From: Pontibacillus chungwhensis
GTDB lineage: Bacteria > Bacillota > Bacilli > Bacillales > BH030062
NCBI RefSeq assembly: GCF_030166655.1
Contig: NZ_CP126446.1
Location: 1,302,001 to 1,366,000, forward strand
Length of the DNA: 64,000 nucleotides
Direction of reading: 5' to 3'
The notes under the pieces: model-generated
Told to the model about the DNA's origin: nothing
Databases searched by the model: none
The model's input: the letters and a program-made list of their open reading frames with translations, nothing else
Position numbers and translations under genes: made by a program
Shown: positions 17,025 to 26,346 of the stretch, one piece after another
Layout of the letters: each line of letters opens with the position of its first letter
Position numbering within the stretch: the stretch's first letter is position 1

Positions 17025-18008
17025 GTGGCAATTACAGACTTTAAAGAATTAACGGAATCAGGACTCTATTTTGACGGATATGCCCTGGTCAAATCAGCTC
17101 AGGAAGCAACGACAAAGGGCGGCGTTCCTTTTTTTAATATTACGCTTTCGAAACAAGAGAAAAGTATTTCAACAAAACTTTGGGAAAATAAATTTAACAA
17201 CCATGATCTTGCGCAGCTTAAGAAGGTTTTCGAGAATGGAAATGTTCTTCACATTAAAGGGAAACTGAGTGAATACCGTGAACAGCTTCAGTTAACAATT
17301 GATGAGTTTGCTTTTCCGGAGGATGGTGTGGTTCAGGTTGAGGACTATCTGGAATCGGCACCGGAACCGATTGAGAGCTTGAAACAGGAGTACGAGAATT
17401 ATATTGCAAACATTGAGAGCCCGGTGCTGAAGGAGATCTGTCAGCGTCTTTATGATGAGCATCAGGACAAATTCATTACCTATCCGGCTGCGAAATCGAA
17501 CCACCACTGTTTCACAGGTGGACTGTTGTATCATACGGTTTCAATGCTTCGTCTTGGAGATCATATTTCAAACCAGTATAAAGAGGTCAAGAAAGATCTT
17601 GTGATGGCTGGGATTGCGCTTCATGATATGGGGAAAGTGGTCGAGTACACGAATTATTTCGCGCCAGACTATTCGAAGGTCGGTAATTTCCTGGGACATA
17701 TTACGATTATCAATATGTTCATTGACCGAAAAGTACAAGTTCTGAAAGAGGAAATGCCATGGACACGTAAGGAAGCGGATGAAGTGTATGAACTCATGCA
17801 CGTCATTAACGCCCATCACGGGAAACTTGAGTATGGTAGTCCCGTTGAGAGTAAGATCTTAGAAGCAGAAGTCGTTCACCAGGTGGATATGATGGATAGT
17901 CGTATTAATATGATCACATACGGGCTTCAGGATGAGAATTTACAGGAAAACGAAGCGAAACGCATTTATCCAATGGGGATGTATTACCGTACATCTCAAT
18001 CTGATTAA
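17025..18008 (+). CDS. yhaM: 3'-5' exoribonuclease YhaM
   Basis: A 327-residue enzyme with an N-terminal OB-fold nucleic-acid binding domain (about 10-105) and an HD-type hydrolase domain (about 150-300). Metal-binding motifs are NHHCFTGGLLYHT, LHDMGKV (HD pair) and NAHHGKLEYGSP. YhaM trims RNA 3' ends, and can act on single-stranded DNA, in a metal-dependent manner. Start is GTG 17025 with aggagga directly upstream (17010-17018). A TATAAT at 16975-16980 is the likely -10. Length and motifs match the Firmicutes family well. Confidence 0.95.
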   Translation: MAITDFKELTESGLYFDGYALVKSAQEATTKGGVPFFNITLSKQEKSISTKLWENKFNNHDLAQLKKVFENGNVLHIKGKLSEYREQLQLTIDEFAFPEDGVVQVEDYLESAPEPIESLKQEYENYIANIESPVLKEICQRLYDEHQDKFITYPAAKSNHHCFTGGLLYHTVSMLRLGDHISNQYKEVKKDLVMAGIALHDMGKVVEYTNYFAPDYSKVGNFLGHITIINMFIDRKVQVLKEEMPWTRKEADEVYELMHVINAHHGKLEYGSPVESKILEAEVVHQVDMMDSRINMITYGLQDENLQENEAKRIYPMGMYYRTSQSD

Positions 18009-18077
18009 TCTGATGTTGGTGTAGCGCCTCCTCTTTGGACGTGGTACGCTTACTAGGATACATGGAGGAGGAATACT

Positions 18078-18986
18078 GTGGCTAAAAAAGCACCAACACC
18101 AAGAAAGAAAAAAGGACCTCTCTTTACGTTTGATGTTCAGGAAACGACTGAATTATTTCCGTTTTTAATGGATTCGATAAAGAATAAGAGCCGAAATTCA
18201 ATAAAATCGTTCATGACTCGCGGCCAGGTGGTTGTGGATGATGAACCGGTCACCAAGCACAATGCGGTTGTGAAGAAGGGACAAACGGTGAAAGTATTGA
18301 AGACACCTGCCCCTTCTAAGGTTACGTTTAACGGACTAAAGATTTTGCATGAAGATGATGACATTATTGTGATTGATAAGGATTCTGGTTTATTGTCAAT
18401 GGCTTCTGATAAGGAAAAGGAAGCAACGGCTTATAAGCAGCTAACGGAGCACGTGAAGCGTCAGCAGCTAAAGAATCGTGTCTTTATCGTGCATCGCCTC
18501 GACCGTGACACCTCAGGCGTAATGCTATACGCCAAGAACGAAAAAGCCAAAATGAAGCTTCAGGATCATTGGAAAGAGATGGTCAAGGAGCGTACCTATG
18601 TGGCTTTAGTAGAAGGATATGTGAAAAAGCCTGAGGGCAAGATTGAGTCCTGGTTGAAGGAAACGAAAACGTTCCGGATGTATTCAAGTCAACGTAAAGA
18701 CGACGGGAAACATGCGGTTACCCATTATAAGAAGTTAAAGGGCAATAAGTATTTATCTTTAATGGAGCTTGAGCTTGAAACAGGGCGCAAGAATCAGATT
18801 CGTGTTCATATGCAGGACCTCGGTCATCCGATTGTTGGAGACAAGAAGTACGGAGCTTCAAAGAATCCGATCGGACGCCTTGGTTTACATGCGAAAGCGA
18901 TCGTGTTTGAACACCCGACATCAGGAAAAGTATTGAAATTTGAAACGAAAATCCCGCAAGCTTTTCAGAAAGCTTTGCAGAAATAA
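18078..18986 (+). CDS. RluA-family pseudouridine synthase with S4 domain
   Basis: A 302-residue RNA-modifying enzyme. A basic N-terminal tail (KKAPTPRKKKG) and an S4-like RNA-binding domain (about 20-80) precede the catalytic domain, with the family motif HRLDRDTSGVM, whose second Asp is the catalytic nucleophile, and GRKNQIRVHMQDLGHPIVGD near the C-terminus. It converts uridine to pseudouridine in rRNA or tRNA; which sites is unknown (YhcT/YlyB/YjbO paralogues all look similar). It follows yhaM by 69 bp but has its own ribosome site (ggaggag) and terminator. Confidence 0.9.
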   Translation: MAKKAPTPRKKKGPLFTFDVQETTELFPFLMDSIKNKSRNSIKSFMTRGQVVVDDEPVTKHNAVVKKGQTVKVLKTPAPSKVTFNGLKILHEDDDIIVIDKDSGLLSMASDKEKEATAYKQLTEHVKRQQLKNRVFIVHRLDRDTSGVMLYAKNEKAKMKLQDHWKEMVKERTYVALVEGYVKKPEGKIESWLKETKTFRMYSSQRKDDGKHAVTHYKKLKGNKYLSLMELELETGRKNQIRVHMQDLGHPIVGDKKYGASKNPIGRLGLHAKAIVFEHPTSGKVLKFETKIPQAFQKALQK

Positions 18987-19032
18987 AAAAGCAGGAAGCG
19001 AGTTCACTATGGAACTCGCTTCCTGCTTTTTG
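18986..19032. terminator. Strong bidirectional terminator
   Basis: An 18-bp stem (aaaagcaggaagcgagtt with aactcgcttcctgctttt, centred near 19008) with A and T runs on both sides serves the pseudouridine synthase and the convergent 47-residue gene. Confidence 0.92.
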
Positions 19033-19039
19033 TTTATGT

Positions 19040-19183
19040 TTATTTGAAGACACGTTTTATGACTTTGCGAACCCCTTTCTCAGCTGCGCGATGTTTCAAC
19101 CGTTGACCTCCACGTCCTTGCTTCACGGCGCTCGCATCGTTCTTTAAACGAGTAGCTTTATATGCCTTCGATAACAGTCCCAT
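19040..19183 (-). CDS. Small basic protein, 47 residues
   Basis: Starts MGLLSKAYKATRLKNDASA and ends in the basic tail RKVIKRVFK, with the ribosome site aaggag 10 bp upstream. The middle has GRGGQRLKHRAAEKG. The net charge is strongly positive, suggesting nucleic-acid or ribosome binding, but no family is recognised. It ends at the strong shared terminator, which supports expression. Confidence 0.65.
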   Translation of the reverse strand: MGLLSKAYKATRLKNDASAVKQGRGGQRLKHRAAEKGVRKVIKRVFK

Positions 19184-19295
19184 TTGATCAACAACTCCTT
19201 TTATTTATCAAATTATTTGTTCCTAATCAGTTCCCCCTCACCAACCTCTGTCAAACCTCAATCTCCAACCCGGTTTAGTGCATTAAAGAGCAAAC

Positions 19296-19347
19296 GCGTG
19301 TCAGACACGCTTCTCTCCTTTAACGCAAAGAAGGGTGTCAGACACGC
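19296..19347. repeat. Two GTGTCAGACAC palindromes
   Basis: Units at 19296-19310 (gcgtgtcagacacgc) and 19333-19347 (gggtgtcagacacgc), 37 bp apart as in the cluster at the window start. Confidence 0.8.
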
Positions 19348-19497
19348 TTCACTTCACTAAAGGGGATTCCAATAAAATGGAGATTGACTTTTAGGGGGGA
19401 GGGTGTATAAAATATAGTGTTGTAGTAGTGATTATATGATTGGTTTCATTGTAGCCTAATTTTATATCCTGCAAATATAAATAGAGGTGGAATTAAG

Positions 19498-20466
19498 ATG
19501 GAAAAACAAAATTATCAAGTATTGCTGTATTACAAATATGTTCAGATTGATGATCCGGAACAAGTAGCGAGCGAGCACTTAGAGTATTGTAAAGAGCTTG
19601 GCTTAAAAGGGCGTATCTTGATTGCTGGTGAAGGCATTAACGGTACAGTTTCTGGTACGATCGAACAAACGGAAAAGTATATGGAAGATATGAAGAATCA
19701 TCCATTATTTGAAGGAACGACATTTAAGATCGATGCAGCTGATGGCCATGCATTCAAGAAGATGCACTGCCGCGCGCGTCCTGAACTTGTTACCCTTCGT
19801 TTAGAAGATGACATTAACCCACATGATTTAACCGGCGAGTATTTGGAGCCGAAAGAATTCTATAAACGTATGCAAGAAGAAAATACAATCGTAATCGACG
19901 CTCGTAACGATTACGAGTACGACTTAGGGCACTTCCGTAATGCGGTTCGCCCGGATATCGAAACGTTCCGTGAGCTTCCGGACTGGGTGCGCGAGAACAA
20001 AGAAATGCTTGAAGGTAAGCAAATCCTAACGTACTGCACGGGCGGTATTCGCTGTGAGAAGTTCTCTGGTTGGTTGAAGCGTGAAGGCTTCGACAATGTA
20101 GGACAACTTCACGGTGGTATTGCAACGTACGGAAAAGACCCTGAAGTACAAGGCCAGCTTTGGGACGGTCAAATGTACGTATTCGATGAGCGCATCAGTG
20201 TTCCAATCAACCAGGTTGAACACAACATCGTCGGAAAAGATTATTTTGACGGTGAACCATGTGAACGCTATGTAAATTGTGCGAACCCTGAGTGTAATAA
20301 ACAAATTATTACGTCAGAAGAAAATGAGCATAAATATGTTCGTGGCTGTAGCCCTGAGTGCCGTTCGCACCACCGTAACCGCTATGTAGTCGAGCAAGGC
20401 TTAACAGAAGAGCAGTGGAACGAACGCCTTCAGGCTTTAGGTGAAGGGAAAACACAAGCATCGTAA
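19498..20466 (+). CDS. trhO: tRNA uridine(34) hydroxylase TrhO (rhodanese-like, YceA/YbfQ family)
   Basis: A 322-residue protein with an N-terminal acylphosphatase-like domain ([15 protein letters not shown], about 35-50), a rhodanese domain (about 125-215) with the active-site loop YCTGGIRCE, and a Cys-rich C-terminus ([12 protein letters not shown], then CSPEC). TrhO makes 5-hydroxyuridine at wobble position 34 of certain tRNAs. The length matches the family, and the first Cys of the loop is the catalytic residue. Ribosome site is agaggtgg. Single gene followed by a terminator. Confidence 0.93.
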   Translation: MEKQNYQVLLYYKYVQIDDPEQVASEHLEYCKELGLKGRILIAGEGINGTVSGTIEQTEKYMEDMKNHPLFEGTTFKIDAADGHAFKKMHCRARPELVTLRLEDDINPHDLTGEYLEPKEFYKRMQEENTIVIDARNDYEYDLGHFRNAVRPDIETFRELPDWVRENKEMLEGKQILTYCTGGIRCEKFSGWLKREGFDNVGQLHGGIATYGKDPEVQGQLWDGQMYVFDERISVPINQVEHNIVGKDYFDGEPCERYVNCANPECNKQIITSEENEHKYVRGCSPECRSHHRNRYVVEQGLTEEQWNERLQALGEGKTQAS

Positions 20467-20477
20467 TGGATATGTGG

Positions 20478-20511
20478 AGCTATCATACATTTTGTATGAT
20501 AGCTTTTTTTA
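20478..20511 (+). terminator. Terminator of trhO
   Basis: agctatcataca (20478-20489) pairs with tgtatgatagct (20493-20504), followed by seven T. Confidence 0.9.
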
Positions 20512-20571
20512 TGCCCCTTTTCGACACAATCTCCTATATAATAGGAGTAGAGTATAAAAAAGGAGGCAGTT

Positions 20572-22080
20572 ATGCAGCATTTTATCAAGAAAGTTATGGT
20601 AGCAATTATTTTTCTAGGGGCGATTGGAACCACTCAAGTGGTGGAGGCGGCGATCGTCGATACGAACAGCACGTATACCTATGAATCTATGAAAAAGGAT
20701 TTACAGGAACTAGACGAGGCATATGGGGATTTGATCGAATTGTACACGATCGGCCAATCCGCATATGGGAGAGATTTGATTCTTGTCCGCTTAGGAAATG
20801 GAGATGCGGATACGTTTTATAACGGTTCTCACCATGCGAGAGAGTGGTTAACGACCATCTTAAATATGAAGATGATCGAAGAATATGGGAATGCGGCTTA
20901 TACCAACAGCAGGATGTCTGGCTATAACGTCAAAGACCTTTTAGAAGAGACGACCCTTTGGTTTATTCCGATGGTGAATCCAGACGGGGTGACCCTACAG
21001 CAAAAGGGGCTTAACGCTTTCCCAAAAGAAATCCATAGCTCTTTAATTTCGATGAACAATGGCAGTTCAAACTTTGATAGATGGAAAGCCAATGCTCAGG
21101 GGATCGACCTGAACAGACAATATCCTTCAGGTTGGGCAGAGGTAAAAGCGACAAGTCCTAGCTGGAAGAATTATAAAGGAAAATATCCCTTCCAGGCTCC
21201 AGAAGCAAAAGTGATGCGTGACATTACATACTTGTTAGAACCTGATCTTTCTCTTGCTTATCATACGTCCGGAAGAATTTTATATTGGAATTTTAACGTA
21301 GAACAAGTTGACTTGGCCCGTGATCGTTCTATCGCAGAAACGTACGCTTATCTTAGCGGATATCGGATGGTTCCGACCTATTCAGGTGCCGGATATACGG
21401 ATTGGATCAATGAGGTCTTTAACCGACCGAGCTTAACGCCTGAGTTGGCCCTTTTCGCAGGAGAGAAACATGTGAATCCTGTGACATTCCCTGAAACGTG
21501 GAGACGGAATAAAGGAGCCGGTTTAGCGATGGCGGAGGAATCGATTGCTTTATCTTCAGGTGAATCCGTAGGTGAACAGCCGGTTGTATGGGGAGATAAG
21601 GCTTTAGAAGCTGCGATTCGTCCCCCAGGAAAAGGCGATGATTTGTATAAAAAAGCGCTTCGTGTGAAAGAGGATTTCGAGTTAACGCAGGAACAGACGG
21701 TTGAACTATACAGCTGGTATCAGCAATGTGAAACGTGCTCGATTAAAGATAGAGAGCTAGAGGAAGTATTTGATTCTCTGAATCATTTTGAAGAAATCCC
21801 TGAGAAAAAAAGCGTAAACACCGATAAATCGTGGACGATTACGCTCAATACAAAAATTGATCCTGACAGTGTAAACAGGGACAACGTGTATATCCAAGGG
21901 GAATATGGGAGCACTGTGAGTGTAGATTCAGTTGAAGTCGCAGGGGAGAAGATTACGATTTCTCCTTTGCCTGGAAGTTATGAAAGAGGACAAACCTATA
22001 CGATGTATATCAAAGATCTTGCCTCCATCTATGGGAAAAAGATGGAGAAGCCTGTTGAGATGACGTTTACGATTCAATAG
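20572..22080 (+). CDS. Secreted M14 zinc carboxypeptidase with C-terminal Ig-like domain
   Basis: A 502-residue exported peptidase. A signal peptide (residues 1-26, ending VVEA) is followed by the M14 catalytic domain. Zinc ligands are H88 and E91 in HHAREW; the third His is in SLAYHTSGR, and the catalytic Glu is in LTPELALF. The specificity region carries IDLNRQYPSGW. Residues about 405-502 form a SbsA/Big-type Ig-like domain (TWTITLN-like strands, KPVEMTFTIQ end) that may hold the enzyme at the wall. Relatives cleave gamma-D-glutamyl-diaminopimelate bonds in peptidoglycan; general carboxypeptidase activity is the alternative. Confidence 0.9.
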   Translation: MQHFIKKVMVAIIFLGAIGTTQVVEAAIVDTNSTYTYESMKKDLQELDEAYGDLIELYTIGQSAYGRDLILVRLGNGDADTFYNGSHHAREWLTTILNMKMIEEYGNAAYTNSRMSGYNVKDLLEETTLWFIPMVNPDGVTLQQKGLNAFPKEIHSSLISMNNGSSNFDRWKANAQGIDLNRQYPSGWAEVKATSPSWKNYKGKYPFQAPEAKVMRDITYLLEPDLSLAYHTSGRILYWNFNVEQVDLARDRSIAETYAYLSGYRMVPTYSGAGYTDWINEVFNRPSLTPELALFAGEKHVNPVTFPETWRRNKGAGLAMAEESIALSSGESVGEQPVVWGDKALEAAIRPPGKGDDLYKKALRVKEDFELTQEQTVELYSWYQQCETCSIKDRELEEVFDSLNHFEEIPEKKSVNTDKSWTITLNTKIDPDSVNRDNVYIQGEYGSTVSVDSVEVAGEKITISPLPGSYERGQTYTMYIKDLASIYGKKMEKPVEMTFTIQ

Positions 22081-22084
22081 ACAG

Positions 22085-22119
22085 AACGCCGTGCTGGTAT
22101 GAACCGCACGGCGTTTTTG
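22085..22119 (+). terminator. Terminator of the M14 gene
   Basis: aacgccgtgc (22085-22094) pairs with gcacggcgtt (22106-22115), followed by T. Confidence 0.85.
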
Positions 22120-22134
22120 TGTGAGAGGATACAG

Positions 22135-22391
22135 AAAAACCTCTTCCCAAAAGGGAAGAGGTTATAATATCGAGATTATGTAGCCGTCCCGCTCTGCCGT
22201 CTTTCTGTTGCCTCAAAACCCGCGTAGGCAGGTGGGTTCTCGCATCATACCATTCAACGTCCCAACTTAATGGGCTTGTTGGCAAGTATGAAATGTAAAG
22301 ATCCCTGAGTTAATGCATCGGTTTGAGACATACTGAAATGACGTACATGGCAGGGCCGGCTCCCTCGTTTGAACGAGGGGATCAATTTGTA
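22135..22391 (-). ncRNA. ssrS: Structured RNA, probable 6S RNA
   Basis: A transcription unit with promoter, structured body and terminator but no coding frame. On the minus strand it folds as a rod: closing stem (22353-22361 with 22182-22190, extended by ggca/tgcc at 22349-22352 and 22195-22198), an asymmetric loop, a second stem CUCAAACC/GGGUUUUGAG (22320-22327 with 22212-22221), a large central bubble, and a terminal hairpin with nested stems UCAUAC/GUAUGA (22286-22291 with 22245-22250), CAAC/GUUG and CCCA/UGGG. A closing stem, central bubble and terminal arm of about 180 nt is the 6S architecture, an RNA that mimics an open promoter and binds RNA polymerase. The terminator is cctcttccc/gggaagagg (22140-22161). 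I could not run Rfam. Confidence 0.65.
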
Positions 22392-22397
22392 TTCTCT

Positions 22398-22426
22398 ATA
22401 TTACACCGGAACGGATTAGATTTCAA
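22398..22426 (-). promoter_or_regulatory. SigA promoter of the structured RNA
   Basis: On the minus strand TTGAAA (22426-22421) and TAATAT (22403-22398) are separated by 17 bp, giving a start near 22391. Confidence 0.65.
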
Positions 22427-22476
22427 GGGGGTTGCTTATAATTTATTAAGCAGCTTTAGCGCAGTGAAGAATCGAA

Positions 22477-22491
22477 GGGTGTCAGACACGC
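22477..22491. repeat. GTGTCAGACAC palindrome
   Basis: gggtgtcagacacgc, single unit with 'cagtgaaga' and 'ttcagtacagt' flanks resembling the other copies. Confidence 0.7.
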
Positions 22492-22624
22492 TTCAGTACA
22501 GTAGTGCAAAGAAGGCTGTTTAACACGTTAGAAAATAATTATATAAAAATAATTAAATTTTCCTTTTAATGTGAATGGATTCGGGGTAGAAGGGTTAGGA
22601 ATACGTTTACATAGGAGGGTAAAT

Positions 22625-24163
22625 ATGAACCGGAGAAAGTTAATTGATTATAGTATTTTTGTTCCTTCGTTACTGGTCATTATTGCGATCAGTATTCCGT
22701 TCGCGCTATATGAACAGGAGTCTCTAAGCATGCTTAATGGAATCTTTTCCTTTATTGTGGACATGTTTAGCTGGGGGTATCTTTGGTATGGGATTCTTTT
22801 AGTTGTAGCAGGCCTTTACTTTTCGTTTTCGAAATATGGACAGGTCGTATTAGGGGACCCGAAAGAGAAACCGAGGTTTACATTATTTGAGTATGCTTCG
22901 ATTCTTATTGCGATGGGAGTTGGCTCCACAATTATGCGAACGGGGATGCTGCAGTGGACCTCTGTAGCGAACGACCCGCCAGCAGGTGTAGAGGCTGGTT
23001 CCGCTCAAGCGATCCTTTGGGGAAATGCGTATAGCATGTTCTTGTGGGGATTTCAGGTCTTTGCGATCTTCGTCATGATTGCTCCTGCGATGGGGTACAT
23101 ATTGCATGTAAAAAAACGCCCGCTAATGCGAATCTCTGAAGCGTGCCGCGTTCTGTTTGGGGACCGGTTTACGGATGGGTTTGGTGGAAAGGTGCTTGAT
23201 GCCCTTTTCTTAATAAGTATCCTTGCTGGTGCGTCCGTGACACTAGGCCTTGGCGCACCGATTATCACTTACAACCTATCGGCATTATTTGATATAAATG
23301 TGACCTTTGGATTAACCATTATCGTTACAATTGTATGGGTGTTCTTATTTTCACTTAGTGCCTACTTAGGTATTGAAAAAGGGATCAAACGTTTAAGCAC
23401 ATTCAATATGTATTTAGCAGGAATTTTTGCGATCTTTATCATTGTGGCAGGCCCTGGTGTCTTTATCCTTAACTACTTTTCTGATAGCCTGTCATTCTTA
23501 CTCTCTAATTATCTTAATATATCTTTAAACACCGATTCGGTTCACCAGGGAGAGGCCTCACACATCCAGAGTAATACAGTCTTCTGGTTTGCTTACAGTG
23601 CCACCTGGGCCATGCTCCATAGCGTTTTTGCTGCTAAGATCTCGAAGGGTCGAACGATAAAAGAGATGATCTTAACCTACTTATTAGCACCGACGCTTAT
23701 TTCGTGGATCGCTACCGGCGTACTTGGAGGCCTTGGTGTTCACCGCTACTTAAAAGAAAACATGGAAGTTCTGAATCTTGTAAAAGAAGAAGAACGAATG
23801 GCTGCCATTCCAGAGATTCTATCAACCCTTCCATTCGGAGAAGTAGCCATCGCGATCTTCATGGTGGTAGCGCTCGTCTTCTTAACCACGACGCTCGACT
23901 CGACAACGTACACCGTCGCTGCTTACACGAGCACACGGGATATGAGTAAATATGAACCACCGAAAAACTTACGCATCATCATCGCAGCAGTCATCACGAT
24001 TCTAGCACTCGTTCTTATGCGAATCGGCGGTCTTGCCCCACTCGAAGTCGTTTCCGGCTTAATGGGACTCCCTGTCATTATCATTCAGTTTATCTTGATT
24101 TACGCAGCCAAAAAAATGATCGACGAAGACAAAGCCTATTCCTATAACATCCGCTCTTCATAA
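22625..24163 (+). CDS. Second BCCT-family osmolyte transporter
   Basis: A 512-residue BCCT transporter, clearly diverged from the OpuD-like copy on the other strand. It has about twelve membrane segments. Where typical members have GIGLVFYG it has VGSTIMRTGMLQW, and the TM8 region reads FWFAYSATWAMLHSVFAAKISKG, keeping only part of the Trp cluster (shown piecewise: SATWAMLHS). The substrate may therefore differ from glycine betaine. Start 22625 is chosen for its aggagggt ribosome site; upstream codons are open but unlikely. It is followed by a terminator (24168-24199). Confidence 0.88.
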   Translation: MNRRKLIDYSIFVPSLLVIIAISIPFALYEQESLSMLNGIFSFIVDMFSWGYLWYGILLVVAGLYFSFSKYGQVVLGDPKEKPRFTLFEYASILIAMGVGSTIMRTGMLQWTSVANDPPAGVEAGSAQAILWGNAYSMFLWGFQVFAIFVMIAPAMGYILHVKKRPLMRISEACRVLFGDRFTDGFGGKVLDALFLISILAGASVTLGLGAPIITYNLSALFDINVTFGLTIIVTIVWVFLFSLSAYLGIEKGIKRLSTFNMYLAGIFAIFIIVAGPGVFILNYFSDSLSFLLSNYLNISLNTDSVHQGEASHIQSNTVFWFAYSATWAMLHSVFAAKISKGRTIKEMILTYLLAPTLISWIATGVLGGLGVHRYLKENMEVLNLVKEEERMAAIPEILSTLPFGEVAIAIFMVVALVFLTTTLDSTTYTVAAYTSTRDMSKYEPPKNLRIIIAAVITILALVLMRIGGLAPLEVVSGLMGLPVIIIQFILIYAAKKMIDEDKAYSYNIRSS

Positions 24164-24167
24164 ACCA

Positions 24168-24199
24168 GAACCCAGGTGACCTCACCTGGGTTCTTTCTT
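24168..24199 (+). terminator. Terminator of the second BCCT gene
   Basis: gaacccaggtga pairs with tcacctgggttc across a 2-nt loop region (24168-24193), followed by T-rich DNA. Confidence 0.85.
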
Positions 24200-24289
24200 A
24201 TTAATAGGGTGAGTTAAAATTTAGAGGAGGGGGACTGCGATCTGCTCGAAGAGAAAGCGAGTGTTTCCGTTAGCTTTAGTTGAGTGTAA

Positions 24290-24415
24290 GGCTGGCCTGG
24301 AAACCACTCGCTTTCCTGTGGGGAGCGGGTGAGCCTCCTCAGCCGGCTCTGCCGGCCTCCGGGGTCTCACCTAGGCTCTTCTGCCCACGGGAGTCTCGCA
24401 GTTTCCAGGCCAGCC
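24290..24415 (-). repeat. Covarying hairpin element, copy 4
   Basis: Outer arms ggctggcctggaaac (24290-24304) and gtttccaggccagcc (24401-24415) are perfect complements over 15 bp. Inner blocks actcgctttcctgtgggg and cccacgggagtctc follow the family pattern. Confidence 0.85.
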
Positions 24416-24509
24416 CTATCCAAATTATGATGAACGGAAACGCTCCATTTATAGAGGAATGGGATTTCCTATTCTATAATAGGCTGGTCCGTATACCCTC
24501 TTTACGCCA

Positions 24510-24757
24510 GGGCTTGATCGGGAATGGTGAGACTCCCACGGGGTAAGTAGCCTATCCAGTTCTGGCATGGAGGACCTAGCGTGATAAGTCATCTTTTTTA
24601 CAAAGGCTAACCGCCTTTTCCAAAAAGCTGTCTTATCCGTATGGCCCTGAGCACCATGCCTGCACCTTTAAACTAGGGGAGACCCCGCAGAGAGCGCACG
24701 CGAACGAGGAGGCTTCCCAGCTCGCCGCGGAAAGCGAGTGATTTCCCGAACCACCTT
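24510..24757 (+). repeat. Hairpin element copy 5, with a nested 121-bp repeat
   Basis: A family (a) element whose middle is interrupted at 24555-24675 by a 121-bp segment flanked by CTA on both sides (24552-24554, 24673-24675). The outer arms are only partly complementary. The same composite is found at 48403-48653. The insert contains ataagtcatctttttt and aaaaagctgtcttat, an inverted pair. Confidence 0.75.
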
Positions 24758-24893
24758 CCCCCGAATGAAAGCTAACGGAAACACTCCCTCAAAGCTCTTT
24801 CACAAAAGATAAGACTTTTTCATCACAAAAAACTTTCGACAAACTAAATCGAATGAACTCGTAAAATAGTACTTTTTTTCGAAACACAATTGT

Positions 24894-24911
24894 AATGTAA
24901 GCGTTACCTTA
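24894..24911. promoter_or_regulatory. Weak cre-like palindrome upstream of comQ
   Basis: aatgtaagcgttacctta resembles a CcpA cre site with two mismatches, about 205 bp before comQ. Low confidence. Confidence 0.25.
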
Positions 24912-25116
24912 TTCTAGTTCAATAAAGCTTCTATAGTTGGGAAACACGGTTGGAACAGCTTCTTTACAATAGACTAGGAACATTTGCCCTGAGGGGATGT
25001 CCTGTTACTTTAATACCTATTCAACCGTTCGACAGATGTGGTACTCTATTTTTGAATTTTAAGAATATGAAATTAGGATCAATGAGTTCCTTTTTTAATG
25101 AAAGGAAACGATTGAA

Positions 25117-26031
25117 ATGGACGAATTAAGGGATGAGGAGATTGGAGAGCGGATGCTTGAAGCACTTCAAAAAGAGAGTAAAGATGACTCTTTTATGGAG
25201 CTACTACATACGTTTGTCCAGTCTAAACAACAAGAAGGATTCTCTTTTGCAAAAATGGTGTATCTTCATTATCTTCTCTTTGGCGGGAAGGATCGATCCG
25301 TTGTTCTTCAAGGAGCCGCTGGAATGGAAGCGTTTATCCTCGGTCTGGATATACTAGATGATCTTGAGGATCAGGACGGATCAGAGCGTGACTGGATGGA
25401 GCAACAAGCTCTTTCGATGAACGGATCGACAGGCCTAATACTTGCAGCTGTTAAGATGGTGGGAGAGGTTGATTCGACGGGACAAGCGGTTGCGCAACTA
25501 TCTCAATTCGGAATCGGTGCTGTGACAGGACAACACCATGATCTCTTAGGTGACCTTCAGTCGGAAGAGGCTTACATTCAGATGGTGGAGAGAAAATCGG
25601 GATCGCTGATGGCACTAGCGTGTCAGCTCGGTACCATTCTGGCTAAAGGAGAGTATGACTCCAGGGTTAAGGGTTACGGAGTAGAGTTTGGATGTACGGC
25701 GCAGCTTGCCAATGATCTAGAAGATGCGCTTCGTCTTGACCAGACGAACGATATTTTGCATAAGAAGAGAACGCTGCCTGTCCTAAAGTTACTGGAAGAA
25801 GAGGGGCCTTTTTCAGATCGGCTTCGTCAGTATTATGAAGGAGCGATCGGGCAGGATGAATTCCTTAAGAGGAAACAGGAAACCTTCCAATTTGTCTCTC
25901 AATCTACGGCACTCACCTATTCAAGGGTCAAGAAGCGTGTCTGGCAGTTAAGTGCGATTGACGGGGTGAAAAAAGTAGATGGGGACGAAGCGGTGAAAGC
26001 CCGGCTCGTTGCGTTTATGGAAAGAATTTAG
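25117..26031 (+). CDS. comQ: ComQ, isoprenyl transferase for ComX maturation
   Basis: A 304-residue trans-isoprenyl diphosphate synthase-like protein. The first aspartate-rich motif is DDLED at 81-85 (D78-I-L-D-D-L-E-D) and the second region reads ANDLEDALRLD. ComQ attaches a farnesyl or geranyl group to the tryptophan of pre-ComX and helps its processing and export. Directly followed by a short ORF with a C-terminal Trp and by comP and comA homologues, in the canonical order, which makes the assignment firm although isoprenoid biosynthesis enzymes look alike. Ribosome site ggaaacg is modest. Confidence 0.9.
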   Translation: MDELRDEEIGERMLEALQKESKDDSFMELLHTFVQSKQQEGFSFAKMVYLHYLLFGGKDRSVVLQGAAGMEAFILGLDILDDLEDQDGSERDWMEQQALSMNGSTGLILAAVKMVGEVDSTGQAVAQLSQFGIGAVTGQHHDLLGDLQSEEAYIQMVERKSGSLMALACQLGTILAKGEYDSRVKGYGVEFGCTAQLANDLEDALRLDQTNDILHKKRTLPVLKLLEEEGPFSDRLRQYYEGAIGQDEFLKRKQETFQFVSQSTALTYSRVKKRVWQLSAIDGVKKVDGDEAVKARLVAFMERI

Positions 26032-26098
26032 GTATACCTCATGAGGAAGGCTTCATGAGTTCTAATAAACTATAGCGGAATTATAGGAGGAATGTGTG

Positions 26099-26266
26099 AT
26101 GTTACAATCTGTAGTGGAAAAATTAATGGGGAACCAGAGTCTTTTACAGCAGTGGAAAGAAGGACAGGTTCAGTTTGACGGACTTACAAAGACAGAGGAA
26201 CTGGCTCTAGCGGATGTGTTTAGTGAAAACACAGGCGAAGTGATGAAAATGTCATTTTGGAAGTAA
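26099..26266 (+). CDS. comX: ComX quorum-sensing pheromone precursor
   Basis: A 55-residue peptide (starts MLQSVVEKLMGNQ, ends EVMKMSFWK) between comQ and comP with the ribosome site aggagg 8 bp upstream. Pre-ComX peptides are about 55 residues and carry near the C-terminus a Trp that ComQ prenylates; here W54 is next to last. The mature pheromone would be the last 5-10 residues. The sequence is unlike B. subtilis ComX, which is expected because ComX is highly variable between strains. A GTG at 26096 is an alternative start. Confidence 0.88.
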   Translation: MLQSVVEKLMGNQSLLQQWKEGQVQFDGLTKTEELALADVFSENTGEVMKMSFWK

Positions 26267-26346
26267 TCTTCATAATCGATTTTGTAGATGGAATAGCCAG
26301 AGCTGATCTGGCTATTTTTTCTCGTTAAAAAGGTGGGTCTTTAGCC

